The position numbers and the translations under genes were made by a program. The notes below the pieces were generated by a model. That model was not told where the DNA came from. It worked only from the letters and a program-made list of their open reading frames with translations, and ran no database searches. Of a DNA stretch of 29,982 nucleotides, positions 1 to 8,961 are shown piece by piece. This stretch comes from Spirogloea muscicola (lineage: Eukaryota; Streptophyta; Zygnematophyceae; Spirogloeales; Spirogloeaceae): positions 842,988 to 872,969 of the forward strand of contig WELB01000017.1 of the NCBI GenBank assembly GCA_009602725.1. The letters run 5' to 3'. Each line of letters opens with the position of its first letter. Position 1 is the first letter of the stretch.

Positions 1-1346
1 TCCTGCCCGCCCTCGCCCACCTGCCGCATCTGCTTGGAGTGCGACGGTGCCTGCCCCCCTCTGCCGACGCCAGCCAGCCGCGCTAGCCGCACTCCGCCCC
101 CTGCCCCCGCCCGTGCGGCGGCGGCCGTGGGGCGTCTCGCAGCGCTGGCCTGGCCTCGCCCACCATGCGCCCAATTGGCGGCTGGACACAGCCTTGACTC
201 CTCCTGTGGGGGCCCTCTGCTTGCAGGCCCCGACCTCATCGCCCCATGCAGCTGCAAGGGCACGCAAAAGTACGTGCACCGGTCCTGCCTCGACACCTGG
301 CGAGCCGCCAAGGTCTGCCCCGGCGCTTCTCCGCGCCGTCCCGGCAGGGCACCCTTGACCACCACTCACCGCTTGGCTATGAGAACGCGGCAGCTGGCGA
401 GGTCGTGGCGGGCTGGCCATGTCGCCACCAGCGACCACGCCAGGCAGCCGGGGGGCTGCCTCTCGCCTCCTCACGCTGGTGGGGCGGACTTCCTTTGCTG
501 TGCAGGAAGGCTTTGCCTTTGCCCATTGTACAGAGTGCCATGCCCCTTTCAAGATCATGCCCAACATCCCCGCGGATCGCTGGTGGAGGAAGACCGTCTT
601 TCGAGTATTTGTTGTGCGTGACCATGCGGCAATTTTCTGCCTTGTACAGCTGGTGAGTAGCGGAGTGAAGCAGGTGAAGGTGTTCCCAACATGCTCAGCT
701 CGGGCGCTTGCTCCTCTTTAGTGGGAGCACTGACCAAGGCTATCTGAGAGCAATGCCTAGATTGCATTCAGTAGTCGCTCCTGCACAGCCAATCGCGTCA
801 GGCAAGACCTGCATGTAATGGTGATCGCTGGGCCTCCCTCTATGTCTTCTTCTGACCAGTGGCCAGCGGTGGTCGCAGGTTATCCTCTTGCTTGGCTTAC
901 TGGTGTACTGCTTATTTGGGGAGGAAGTGGAGGAAGAATTTGGGTCTGAGGAGCGGCCTTATGCCTTCCACGTACTCGTTGGTAGGCATGCGACCTGCGG
1001 CAAGCCCTTACGATGAGCTGGCCTGAATATCAATGCTGGCTAGAGGGTGCAGCCGTCCACCACATGTGCAGTTGTTGTTGTTTGTGCTAGTAAAAGGCTG
1101 CATGCTGTCCCACAGCCAGCGCTACAAGCACTTGTGAGCACAGGGAAGACAGTGGTCTTGCTTCATGCTGCTTGCTATTTTATGCATGCCTTGGCTTCCT
1201 GCTGTTTCTTAGGCTGTCTTTTGGGTGCTGCAGTATGTATCATTGCAATGTCTGGCCTCCTGTACGGCTTCTTCGTAGCCATCATATGCGGCCAGAGCAT
1301 ATCGGATCGACACAACCATGTCTTACAGAAGCAGCAGCTGACCAAG
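1..1346 (+). CDS. RINGv (MARCH-type) membrane E3 ubiquitin ligase, 5'-partial and lacking its usual tail
   Basis: Five exons can be joined in phase: 1-46, 227-312, 506-652, 879-981 and 1234-1346 (165 residues). The first three encode a C4HC3 RINGv finger: CRICLEC, then a CSCKGTQKYVHRSCLDTW block, then HCTECHAPFK. Exons 3-5 carry a conserved block (RDHAAIFCLVQL), a hydrophobic segment (VILLLGLLVYCLFG) followed by an acidic stretch, and a second hydrophobic segment (GLLYGFFVAIICGQ) ending HVLQKQQLTK. This order matches plant RINGv proteins with transmembrane helices after the finger. Such proteins are membrane-anchored E3 ligases; the substrate is unknown. The protein is already inside the finger at base 1, so the start lies outside. 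Plant relatives continue after ELTK with about 30-40 conserved residues; I could not find that exon before the aquaporin exon at 1717. Family assignment is sure; the 3' end is not. Confidence 0.82.
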
Positions 1347-1426
1347 GTAGGAGCAGCAGTCCTCTTGACTCAAGCATGGCATTTGGCTTCCCAGCAGCTC
1401 GAGGGAACTACATCATTTGTACTTAA

Positions 1427-1605
1427 TTGACTGCCTCTCTCCCTCCCCTCGACCTCCCTGCCCCTCCCACCCCTCTCTCCTTTCCTTCCAAGCCTGTATT
1501 GCTTCTTCCCTTTCTTTGTCCCTCTGTTAGCCCTTCATCTCCTCCCCGTTCTCCACCTCTCCCTCTCCCACTCCACTTCTTTCCTGCCCTGGCTCTCTGC
1601 CAATG
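1427..1605 (+). repeat. Pyrimidine-rich low-complexity tract
   Basis: About 180 bases composed mostly of C and T (runs such as CTCTCTCCCTCCCC), lying between the last recognisable RINGv exon and the first recognisable aquaporin exon. It is longer than a normal polypyrimidine tract before a splice acceptor. It sits exactly where both flanking genes lose conserved sequence, so it marks a candidate rearrangement or assembly junction. The open frames through it are compositional. Confidence 0.7.
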
Positions 1606-1716
1606 GGTCCGCTGTTCTTCATCTTTCTTATCCTGCTGTCTAGAGCAATGCACAACCACAAATGTCGCGTCATCAAGTTCGCTCATTGCTGAGTGTCGTG
1701 TCTGCATGCTGTGCAG

Positions 1717-2528
1717 GACTCATTGGGGGCCACTACAGTGTCTCCCAATATCTCTTCGGGCCAGGCGTTCCTGCTCGAGACCATCCTCACGTTCATGTTC
1801 ATACTTGTGGTGTTCGGGACGGCCGTCGACCCCAAGGGCCCTGGCAGCATTGCTCCCCTGTGCATTGGCCTCGCGCTCGTCGCAGGCTTCCTCATCGCTG
1901 TCCCCTTGACAGGGGGGTCGTTCAACCCGGCCCGTTCCTTCGGACCCGCTGGTATGCTGTTCAGACCTATACTTGCGGTACTGTTGAGTCGAATGATATG
2001 CAATGCATGTGTAGAGGAGATCCTGCTAACTCAGTTGCCTGGTGTGCTGTGCAGTTTGGGCAAGTGAATACGACAGCCACTGGGTTTACTGGTTTGGACC
2101 TCTGCTTGGGTCGACCTTGGCCTGCCTCTTCTATTCTCACGTTCTCCGGCATGGTCTACGTGCACTGGACAAACCCAAGGTATACTCACTCATGAAGTCA
2201 AGAAGCTGAAGCAACATGTAGGATGCCCATCAGTCACTTTGCAACGTACTGACGCATGTTGCAAGGCAAAAGCTAAGTGGCTACTAACCGTGTGAAGGGT
2301 TAGCTGGATTTAATAGAGCTGCATTATGTCTGTCCAATGATCAGAAGGCGTAATAGCACTTTACTGAGCCTAAGCATTTCTTGTGCCCAGAATGCCGATG
2401 TGCAAAAGGTGCAGATAGTTGGTGCCTCGCCTGCAGTTGCTCAAGCAGTTGGAGGTGGAGAGAATATGAATGCAAACATCAGAGGAGTCGACGACGTTGG
2501 GCGTGCTCCACCAGATCTAATTGTATGA
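1717..2528 (+). CDS. Aquaporin (MIP family), C-terminal half only
   Basis: Three exons join in phase: 1717-1951, 2055-2179 and 2391-2528 (stop TGA). They encode the second half of a major intrinsic protein: a helix with GQAFLLETILTF, the FGTAVDPKGPG loop, a helix ending VPLTGG, the second NPA box as FNPARSFGPAV, the last helix (WVYWFGPLLGSTLACLFYSHVL) split over exon 2, and a 45-residue hydrophilic tail. Around the box the pore residues would be Gly at LE1 and Arg at LE2, with Phe tentatively at the helix-5 position, resembling TIP-like or algal MIPs more than PIPs. Aquaporins pass water or small solutes across membranes. The first half, including the first NPA box and three helices, is not found upstream; a RINGv gene occupies that space. 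By itself this would not make a normal channel. Family sure; subfamily and start unknown. Confidence 0.85.
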
Positions 2529-3334
2529 GAGGGACAAACAGGTGACAACTGCTGGCGCCCATGTACTGTGGGCCAGAAAGCAATCAGAAGTGCATTGGCA
2601 AACAGTCCTTACATTACTTGGCATTGCGATGCTTTGGCTTCTGCATCCGACGGAAGCCCTTTACATTAATGGGACTCTGCTAATGCATAGGATTTGAGGA
2701 CTCTTATGCTTGTTCGAGATTGCAAAGGGACGCCCTTTGCAATTAACTTAGGCATTGTGTCTCTCCGAAACTTCAGACACTCCAGACTCTGTGTTGCCGC
2801 TACCACTGAAGGATTAGCAGCAGCTAACTGCTCAGTCAGGCATCTACCGCTTCTTGGCCACATTTGCTGCTGTGTCGTTGCTGTGTGTCTTCACCTCCAG
2901 GGTTGTTGAACTTGGAGACGCGTTCTGGTAGAGCCAGTAGCAGGGCGAACTGCTGCTTCTCTTGACCCACTTTGAATCATTGTGACCACTGTCATGTCTT
3001 GACTTTCTCCTGCATCGTACATTTGTCACTAATGAGAAAGTTTTGGATCGAGGTACTCAATGCTTTCTGGTGCAATATACAACCAGGCGTGCCTAGGGTT
3101 GTCAAACAAGTGAGATACTCTACTAACCTGACCTGCTCACCTGAGCTTAATCAATACCTGCCAAGTCAACTCTAATGCACAGATTGACTGATCCTTTTGC
3201 AAAGGCAGAGCAGACATAGTCTCTTGGCTTATCTGAATACATCATGTGTTTGCCGAACATACGGTGACCTGTATGATAGTACATGCAATCCTGCTTGCAG
3301 AGTTGATCTAAGAGTGCTTCTCAGATCAAAAGTA
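2529..3334. other. Non-coding interval, nothing recognised
   Basis: No frame on either strand shows a recognisable domain or a phase-consistent exon chain. Short open frames of 60-70 codons occur on both strands as expected by chance. The interval separates the 3' end of the aquaporin gene from the 3' end of the converging minus-strand candidate gene. Confidence 0.5.
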
Positions 3335-4829
3335 CTAGGTACTGCCAACTAACATAGTAATGTCATAAGTACCTGGAATATGCACAGAAGCCGTTGCCCC
3401 ATTTCTGGCCTGCTCATGACCAAATTCCAGCCATTCTCGTCGCGCAGCTCCTCCACTGCTTGCTGTATCAATAGCTCTAGCAGACACAGCAACGCGAGTA
3501 ACTGGCATAGGCCCTGCAAGATCCATAATAGTTCGTCGCACGTGACCTCCTCTGGGGTTGCTGCTTCTTTGTCTGCGCAAATTATCAGGCGGGAAGTCTT
3601 GCGAGTTGCCGGCAGATATGCCTGCATTTGATGCTTCCCTGGTGCTTTCCAGTGATACTGAGGTTGAGTTTATGCGCAGTCCTGGCTCTGGTACTTCCAA
3701 GGCTCCTGGTGCTGGCTCTCTCAGAAGTCTTGCTTGCCAGCCAGTCACCACTTGGGATCTCGCTCTAGCTTTGTCCCTGCACACCAAATAGCAGAGATGA
3801 GCTTGACTGGACAACAATCTGTGCACTGATGAGAAAGGCAGTCAACCAATCAAGCAACGCACATTTGTGGCAAGGTATAGCCAGTCAAGTTGGTATACTA
3901 GGAACTCGCCGCAGCAAACAGCACATTCAGTGGACTTTAAGAACTCCACTGATCAAGGAAGCCTAAACTTGGATAGGAGGGTACTTGGAGCTGGCCCTCA
4001 GTTGTTTCTCGTACGCGCTCAAGCACCCTTGCAGGTCAGTCGAAATGGGACATCGACAAAACGTGCATCTCTGCCGCTGCATAGTGCTGAGCTCAAACAA
4101 GTCTTCACCTCGAGGATTCCAACCTCCAAGCTGCGCAGTCTTTTGCAATGGCAGAATACAGGGGAGAAAGCAGGAGAGGTGAACCAAGTGGCCACACCTG
4201 GGTCCCAGGACATAACCACATCGAGAGCAGTTGTGATACACAATAGCTTATCAGAATTTGGCATGGCAGTGCAACAGAAGTTTCGAAGGCACAGGCTATG
4301 ACTCTTATCCAGTGCTATTGATAGTGCATCCCTAGTGAAACATTCACTAGTGATTTACGTTGTCTATCATCAAGACAGCTATCTAGGATGGTATTAGTTA
4401 GCAAGAGTTGTTTCTAAGAGCTCCTTTGCTTGCTGTAACACATGCTCCCTTGCTTTCACCAAAGATGGAGAAGAGATAGACCTCAGAGTAATAGTCTCCA
4501 AGGACGTTGTTTCCATAGATTGCTCATTGCGGGAGGCAGCTACTGCTGCTGGTCCAAGGTGGGTGCTACTAGCAGCAGTCTCGGGATGACCAGTAGTGGT
4601 GTAATCCAGACAGATTGGGCATAAGGAGCTGTATCCAAAATAGAAGGCGTCCGTCTTGATGACCACATATTCAGCAAGCAAAGCAGTGATGCTGGTTGGT
4701 CAATTAGGGAGACAAGCAAGTAGGGCTACATGTTGGAAGCTTCTCACGAGGTACATCTGCCTGACCCCAGGAGGTAAGGTGGAGATCGCAATCTGAATCT
4801 ATTTCAGATGGCCCTTTTCCAGGCAGCAT
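3335..4829 (-). CDS. Candidate RING-H2 zinc finger protein (tentative exon chain)
   Basis: Read on the minus strand, a possible start ATG at 4829 opens an acidic segment. A stretch near 4690-4390 contains LCPICLDY, a typical first RING cysteine pair. A stretch near 4240-3963 contains CGHLVHLSCF and RQRCTFCRCPI, which would supply the remaining C-x-H-x2-H-x2-C and C-x2-C ligands. A last exon from about 3778 to the stop at 3335, behind a good acceptor, encodes a Ser/Arg-rich disordered tail. Together they fit a C3H2C3 RING with a long loop between the third and fourth ligand pairs. I could not make every exon phase agree, so boundaries are approximate. If real, the product is probably a ubiquitin E3 ligase; no family was recognised beyond the RING. 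The cysteine/histidine pattern could still be partly coincidental. Confidence 0.4.
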
Positions 4830-4942
4830 GCTCTCAACTTACTTATACTTCAATCGACCTCGTGTTTTCTTGATATATATATTAACTGCACGTCGGTCTC
4901 TGCTTATGTCTACTGGTGTTTTAAAGGCCACGTTCAAAGTAC

Positions 4943-5716
4943 CTCTCTGTGATGCTGCACGTGTGCACGACCCAAAGTTGCAGTAAGGGCTTCAAGACAA
5001 CGGGGGATGAGACCGAGCTCCATAGCCAGTGGCTGAAAGGACGCGCACGTCTGGAGGATCATGGCGGCCGTCTCCCACTCCTTCACATACTCCTGTATAC
5101 GTCGCTCGCAGATGGAGACGAGATTGCCTCCGTGGCCCAAGCCTGGCCTTGTGTCATCATCCATATGCAAGGACATAGCTGCCAAAACCGTGTTGATCAT
5201 TGAATAGCATCGATTCGCACGTAGAGATGAGTTGGGTCGAGCGCAAGCTGCCCGTTTGCAGCCAGAAGGTACACTGCTAGCTGCTGCCTTACCTGCGCAG
5301 TAGAGCTGCGCTACGTTGCCAGGATTGATGTCGCACTTGAGGCCGTAGCAGAAGTTGGCGACAAGCTCAAAGGTGGCCCTGCGGCCGGGGAGCCCGACGA
5401 CGTTGACGACCAGCTTGCGTGCCGTGACGTCGTCCTCAGCAATGCTAGCGAAGTAGTCGGTCTTACAGAGGAGCTTGGCCATGTGCATCGCCATTGACGG
5501 CGCACTGCCGTCCAAGCGGACAAGGACGTCGGGCGGCACGCCCGCGGCCTGCGCCGCCCAGCGCAGGTCCGGATCCCGGAGCTCCGCGTCCTCTGGCTGC
5601 CGTTCCACCATGACTGGTTCACTCGCCGCAGCCGAGCTCGGAGCCGCGTCGCCAGGAGCGACACCATTAGTCGACGACGATGATCGGGACGGCGGCGCGA
5701 GCGCGAGCATCGCCAT
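4943..5716 (-). CDS. Truncated BTB-NPH3 protein (paralogue 1, BTB plus linker only)
   Basis: Exon 1 runs 5716-5293 and exon 2 5178-4943; they join in phase 1 to give CAAMSLHMDDD, matching the RCAAEYL junction of the family. The 220-residue product has an Ala/Ser-rich N-terminus, a BTB/POZ domain (from DVLVRLDG through KTDYF and ELVANFCYG) and the following helical linker ending near IPRCLEAL. A good donor (GAG|GTACTT) follows, but no NPH3-domain exon exists downstream; about 110 bases later the possible start of another minus-strand gene appears. Paralogues 2 and 3 in this window continue for a further 350-400 residues. NPH3 proteins usually act as adaptors for cullin-3 and phototropins; BTB alone would keep only dimerisation or cullin contact. 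It may be a decaying copy or a short BTB-only product. Exon 2 read past its donor stops after two more codons. Confidence 0.8.
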
Positions 5717-5740
5717 CGCACCAGGCGGCCCAGAGCACTC

Positions 5741-5815
5741 TCAGAGGAGAGGACGTGTGGAGCCGCCTGACGCGCCTGCTCTGGCGGCGGCGGCGGCGGC
5801 GGCGGCGGCGGGCAT
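5741..5815 (-). promoter_or_regulatory. Possible upstream ORF in the 5' leader of NPH3 paralogue 1
   Basis: An ATG at 5815 opens a short frame through the GCC repeat (poly-alanine) and stops at 5741, 24 bases before the main ATG at 5716. Because it ends before the main start, it could lower translation if the transcript begins upstream of 5815. The transcription start is unknown. Confidence 0.35.
5783..5811. repeat. (GGC)n trinucleotide repeat
   Basis: About nine uninterrupted GGC units on the plus strand, read as GCC in the likely 5' leader of the minus-strand NPH3 gene. Similar GGC runs lie just before the synthetase start near 20980-21000 and near 12960. Confidence 0.85.
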
Positions 5816-6339
5816 GACAGCGATGGCCGAGCAGCGGTCAGATCACGGCCGCCGGCCCGGGTGGCCGCTCTGAGCTACGTCCGCTCGGGCGCCCCCTCCC
5901 TCCAATCTGAATATGTCATTAAATAGCGGCTGGCAAAGCCAGCCAGGTGCATACAGAGGGTGTTCATGAATTCTCCTTCCCTCAGCTCATCTGACTTGCT
6001 AATGCTGACACGAGGGTCATGAGAGCGCCCTGCCTGCTCAGCCTGTGGCTCCCCTGATACAGTCTTCAACACCCTCAGTATGCACCTGTGTGGCTTTTAC
6101 AGCCGCGCTTTCATCAATAGCAGATTCATTCTGTCCCAATATTGTCCGATTTCATTTGACGGGACGGGCCCCAACCGCCGCATCGCAAATGGCCCCACTC
6201 TCCGCTCGATGCGGGCCACTCGCAGCTCTCCGCTGACTCGGCTTTGCCCGTCGTCCCCAGGCATGCTTTGCCTCGGTCGACCAGCGCTTCTCTGTCGATG
6301 TCGACTGATGCATGCCAGCATCGAATTGGGATGCACCGG

Positions 6340-6668
6340 TCATCGACGTTCTAGTACCGAATGCAGTGTTTTTGTCAAGAGTGCAGCAGCCGACCCCTCG
6401 CCTAGAAAGCGCACAAGCTGAGAAGCCTTCTCAGGCAAAGCCAAGACATGTTTTCCAGAAGTGCGTAGGATGCCTCTTGTAGCAACAGATCTGCGCCAAT
6501 AAGGCCAAGTTTGGGTATGATTAATTACTGCAAGCTGCAGCTGCCTACTGCTGAGGCTATGGAGCTTGACGTACCTCAGAATGAAAACTTTACTTCGCTT
6601 GAGCAAGAGTTCCTTCTCGGGAGCCTTTCCCACTTCAGACCAGAGAAGATTCGAGACCAACACTCTGC
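6340..6668 (-). CDS. Possible 3' end of an unrecognised minus-strand gene
   Basis: Two minus-strand exons, 6668-6575 and 6490-6340, are bounded by an acceptor (GAACAG), a strong donor (GAG|GTACGT), an acceptor (GCGCAG) and a TGA stop. They join in phase to give about 81 residues of ordinary mixed composition, with the segments LLWSEVGKAPEKELLLKRSK and ALPEKASQLVRFLGEG. A further candidate exon with clean borders lies at 7196-7127, and open minus-strand frames occur at 7604-7390, but I could not chain them with confidence. No family was recognised. Coding character rests only on splice-phase agreement, so this may be chance. Confidence 0.27.
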
Positions 6669-7982
6669 CTGTTCTAGCCGCTTGTGGAGGAGCCCGACCG
6701 CATCCCCTGCAGCGGGACTATTGGCAGTCCTCAGGGTGGTCCCAGCACATTACCAAAGTAAAGCTAGGCTCCTGCAGTTAGGCGGCTCTGCCTGCAAGGA
6801 TGCAGCCAAGGATTGCCGGAAGTGGGTGGACGAGTGCCACAAGCGCATTCATTGGCTCTATATTCTAGATTGCTAGACTTCAATTGAGGTGCATACGTCA
6901 GCTTCTACAGTCCTGTTGTTGTCGCAAGTTCCAACCGCCATATCAGCTGCTTGCATGTGCATGCAGCAGATCTCAGACATGGAAACATGCTGGAGCTGCA
7001 GCAGCTCCCCCCTTACGTGCTCCATTAATGCCTTCATAACATCCGCCGCCTGGAGCCTGCTACGTGCAACTTTGCTGCGCAAGCTCTTCCTCGTATGACC
7101 TTGCAGCCCTTCTGGAAAGGCCTCACCTCGACGACAACGAAGGCTCGCTCTAAGGGTTTGCTAAGTCCCCAGTGCTTAAATCGGCTGGACCGCTGCCTAA
7201 GTAATTTATCCTCTATGCCAGCTCGGGGTTGTCTACACTGCTAGCAGTCACTGTTGTAAATTGATCCGGCCAAGCGGAGTCAAGACGCTCCTACATGCTG
7301 TGGGCTCTAAGCAGGCCACAAGCCGAGACGAACACAAGGCATCGAAGATGACGGCCACACGATGTAAGCTAGGCATCCTGACTATCACCTTGTATATCAC
7401 GTCAAGTTGGAGGTGCCGTACTGCACGTCCATCTTCGCTGCACGGCCATAAATGCTTGGGAGCAGCCCTCGAGCATTTGATAGAGCTGGAATGAACATCA
7501 TCGTGCTCATACTCTGACCAGGGAGGAATGCCCGCAGGAGCAGTGTGCTTGGCAGGCCATCTACCTCGGTCAGCCCCTGAGTCCAGCCTGGATTATCCTG
7601 CAAACCGTCATTGCTGTGTACTGCTCTTTCATATTGACATTCGTCTTTTGAACAGCCCGAGACCACTACCGCGTACTAATGAAATCTCTTCTTGCTGACG
7701 ACAAGTGACTATACACGAAAGCAATACACACAAGGCATGCCTGAATTCCTCAAGCATGCCTTGTGGCTCAAGGCTACTGAGTGAAGCGAAAATGCACGTT
7801 AACATGACTTGTCACTATGTATCCTCTGCCATGCTCATATGAGAGAATTGAGCTATCACAGCACTGGAATGCTCAGGTGACTAAGAGCTGTGCATTCGCA
7901 TCGAAGTCAGACGTAAGTCAAACGTTGTACCTCCTTGATGTTGCTCAATTGAGGTAAAGCAGAAGCTTATCCGTAGGTGGAA

Positions 7983-8024
7983 ATGGCTGTGAAAGGCCAG
8001 CCCAAAGATAATGACAAGGTCCAA
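7983..8024 (+). repeat. Dispersed hairpin repeat, short copy
   Basis: Contains GGCTGTGAAAGGCCAGCCC followed by AAAGATAATGACAAGGTCC. This matches the consensus of the repeat family at 13.7-14.05 kb and 19.05-19.72 kb: a GGCTGG/CCAGCC stem, then an A-rich linker, then a GGAC/GTCC pair. It is closest to the copy near 24988. Confidence 0.6.
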
Positions 8025-8515
8025 TGTAGTCAGAAAGTATATACCAAAGAGCACGTTTACAACTGAGGATGGCCGGTCAGTTCGGGACCGACTGTTGATC
8101 ATCTTCTACGTGAATGTGAACGTAGACCATGTCACATCCTTTGTGCAGGACCTGTATGCAGAAGGTGCAATATGGCAGTTAGCATTTGGCAGAACATAGG
8201 GCTGGTGTAAGGATCAAGAGCTCTCTGTATGCGTGGCAATTGGCCTTGCTGACGACGAGCTCGACATGAGGGTCTACTTATCGCCCAGCTACATGCAGAT
8301 GCGATTGACTTCGGTGAGTGATACTGGTGGAAGTATTGACTACCTTCCAACGAAATTTGCAACGTCAGGTCACCACATATCGGCTGGTTGAGAACTCATA
8401 GCCTTATATGATTACTTTGACACCGACTTATTGCTGCACATTATATTCATCTTCTATTAAGTGCTTGTCAACACACTTAGAGGACATGTTCGAAGACAGA
8501 CCTCCGCAGCCTGAA

Positions 8516-8636
8516 CCCGACATTGCATACAGGCTATCGTTATAAAGAAATGGTATTCTGATGGCCCACTTCCGCACCATGCACCCGACACTACACACAG
8601 ACTATTGTTGAGGAAATTATATCTAGACGGCCCACT
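8516..8636 (+). repeat. Diverged tandem duplication, period 68 bases
   Basis: Unit 1 (8516-8570) and unit 2 (8584-8636) both start CCCGACA, share a middle CACAGACTATTGTT-like segment and end with GGCCCACT. The copies differ by scattered substitutions and a small length change, so the duplication is not recent. No coding role is seen. Confidence 0.7.
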
Positions 8637-8961
8637 ATGATTGATCCTGCAGTAGAAATTAGTATTGACGACACATCCAACAACGACAAGCGAGGCAGCA
8701 GACACTTCTACAGGTGCTATACACATGAACTGAGCACAGCTTAGTCGTATCAAAGCAGCAGATCTCTATTCAGAGCTCGTAGCTTGGCACATGCTGAACG
8801 CATATCAGGCAGCAAATATACTCTGTATATACATGTAAGGAGCATTGTACGATATGCAGCTGCAGGCATCTGATTTCGAAGGTCTGGCTAATTTACTAAG
8901 CTATGTGAGAGCGAACCCTAATTTCTCATAATTGAAACTAGGAGTCAATTTAGCTGGTTGC

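Larger units (their letters stand above)
6669..8961. other. Interval without a confident gene
   Basis: Only short open frames occur, none with a recognisable motif. Candidate minus-strand exons near 7127-7196 and 7390-7604 might belong to the unrecognised gene ending at 6340. The interval also holds one copy of the dispersed hairpin repeat near 7983 and a tandem duplication at 8516-8636. The right edge is the 3' end of NPH3 paralogue 2. Confidence 0.45.

Noticed and set aside
34-621. 195-codon plus-strand open frame at the left edge
   Set aside because: It mixes the real RINGv exon 2 frame with intron sequence; splice-based exons explain the conserved parts better.
1662-2195. 177-codon plus-strand frame overlapping the aquaporin
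   Set aside because: Out of frame with the conserved NPA-containing exon and has no membrane-protein pattern.
6511-6876. 121-codon plus-strand open frame
   Set aside because: No recognisable motif; it lies antisense to the better supported pair of minus-strand exons.
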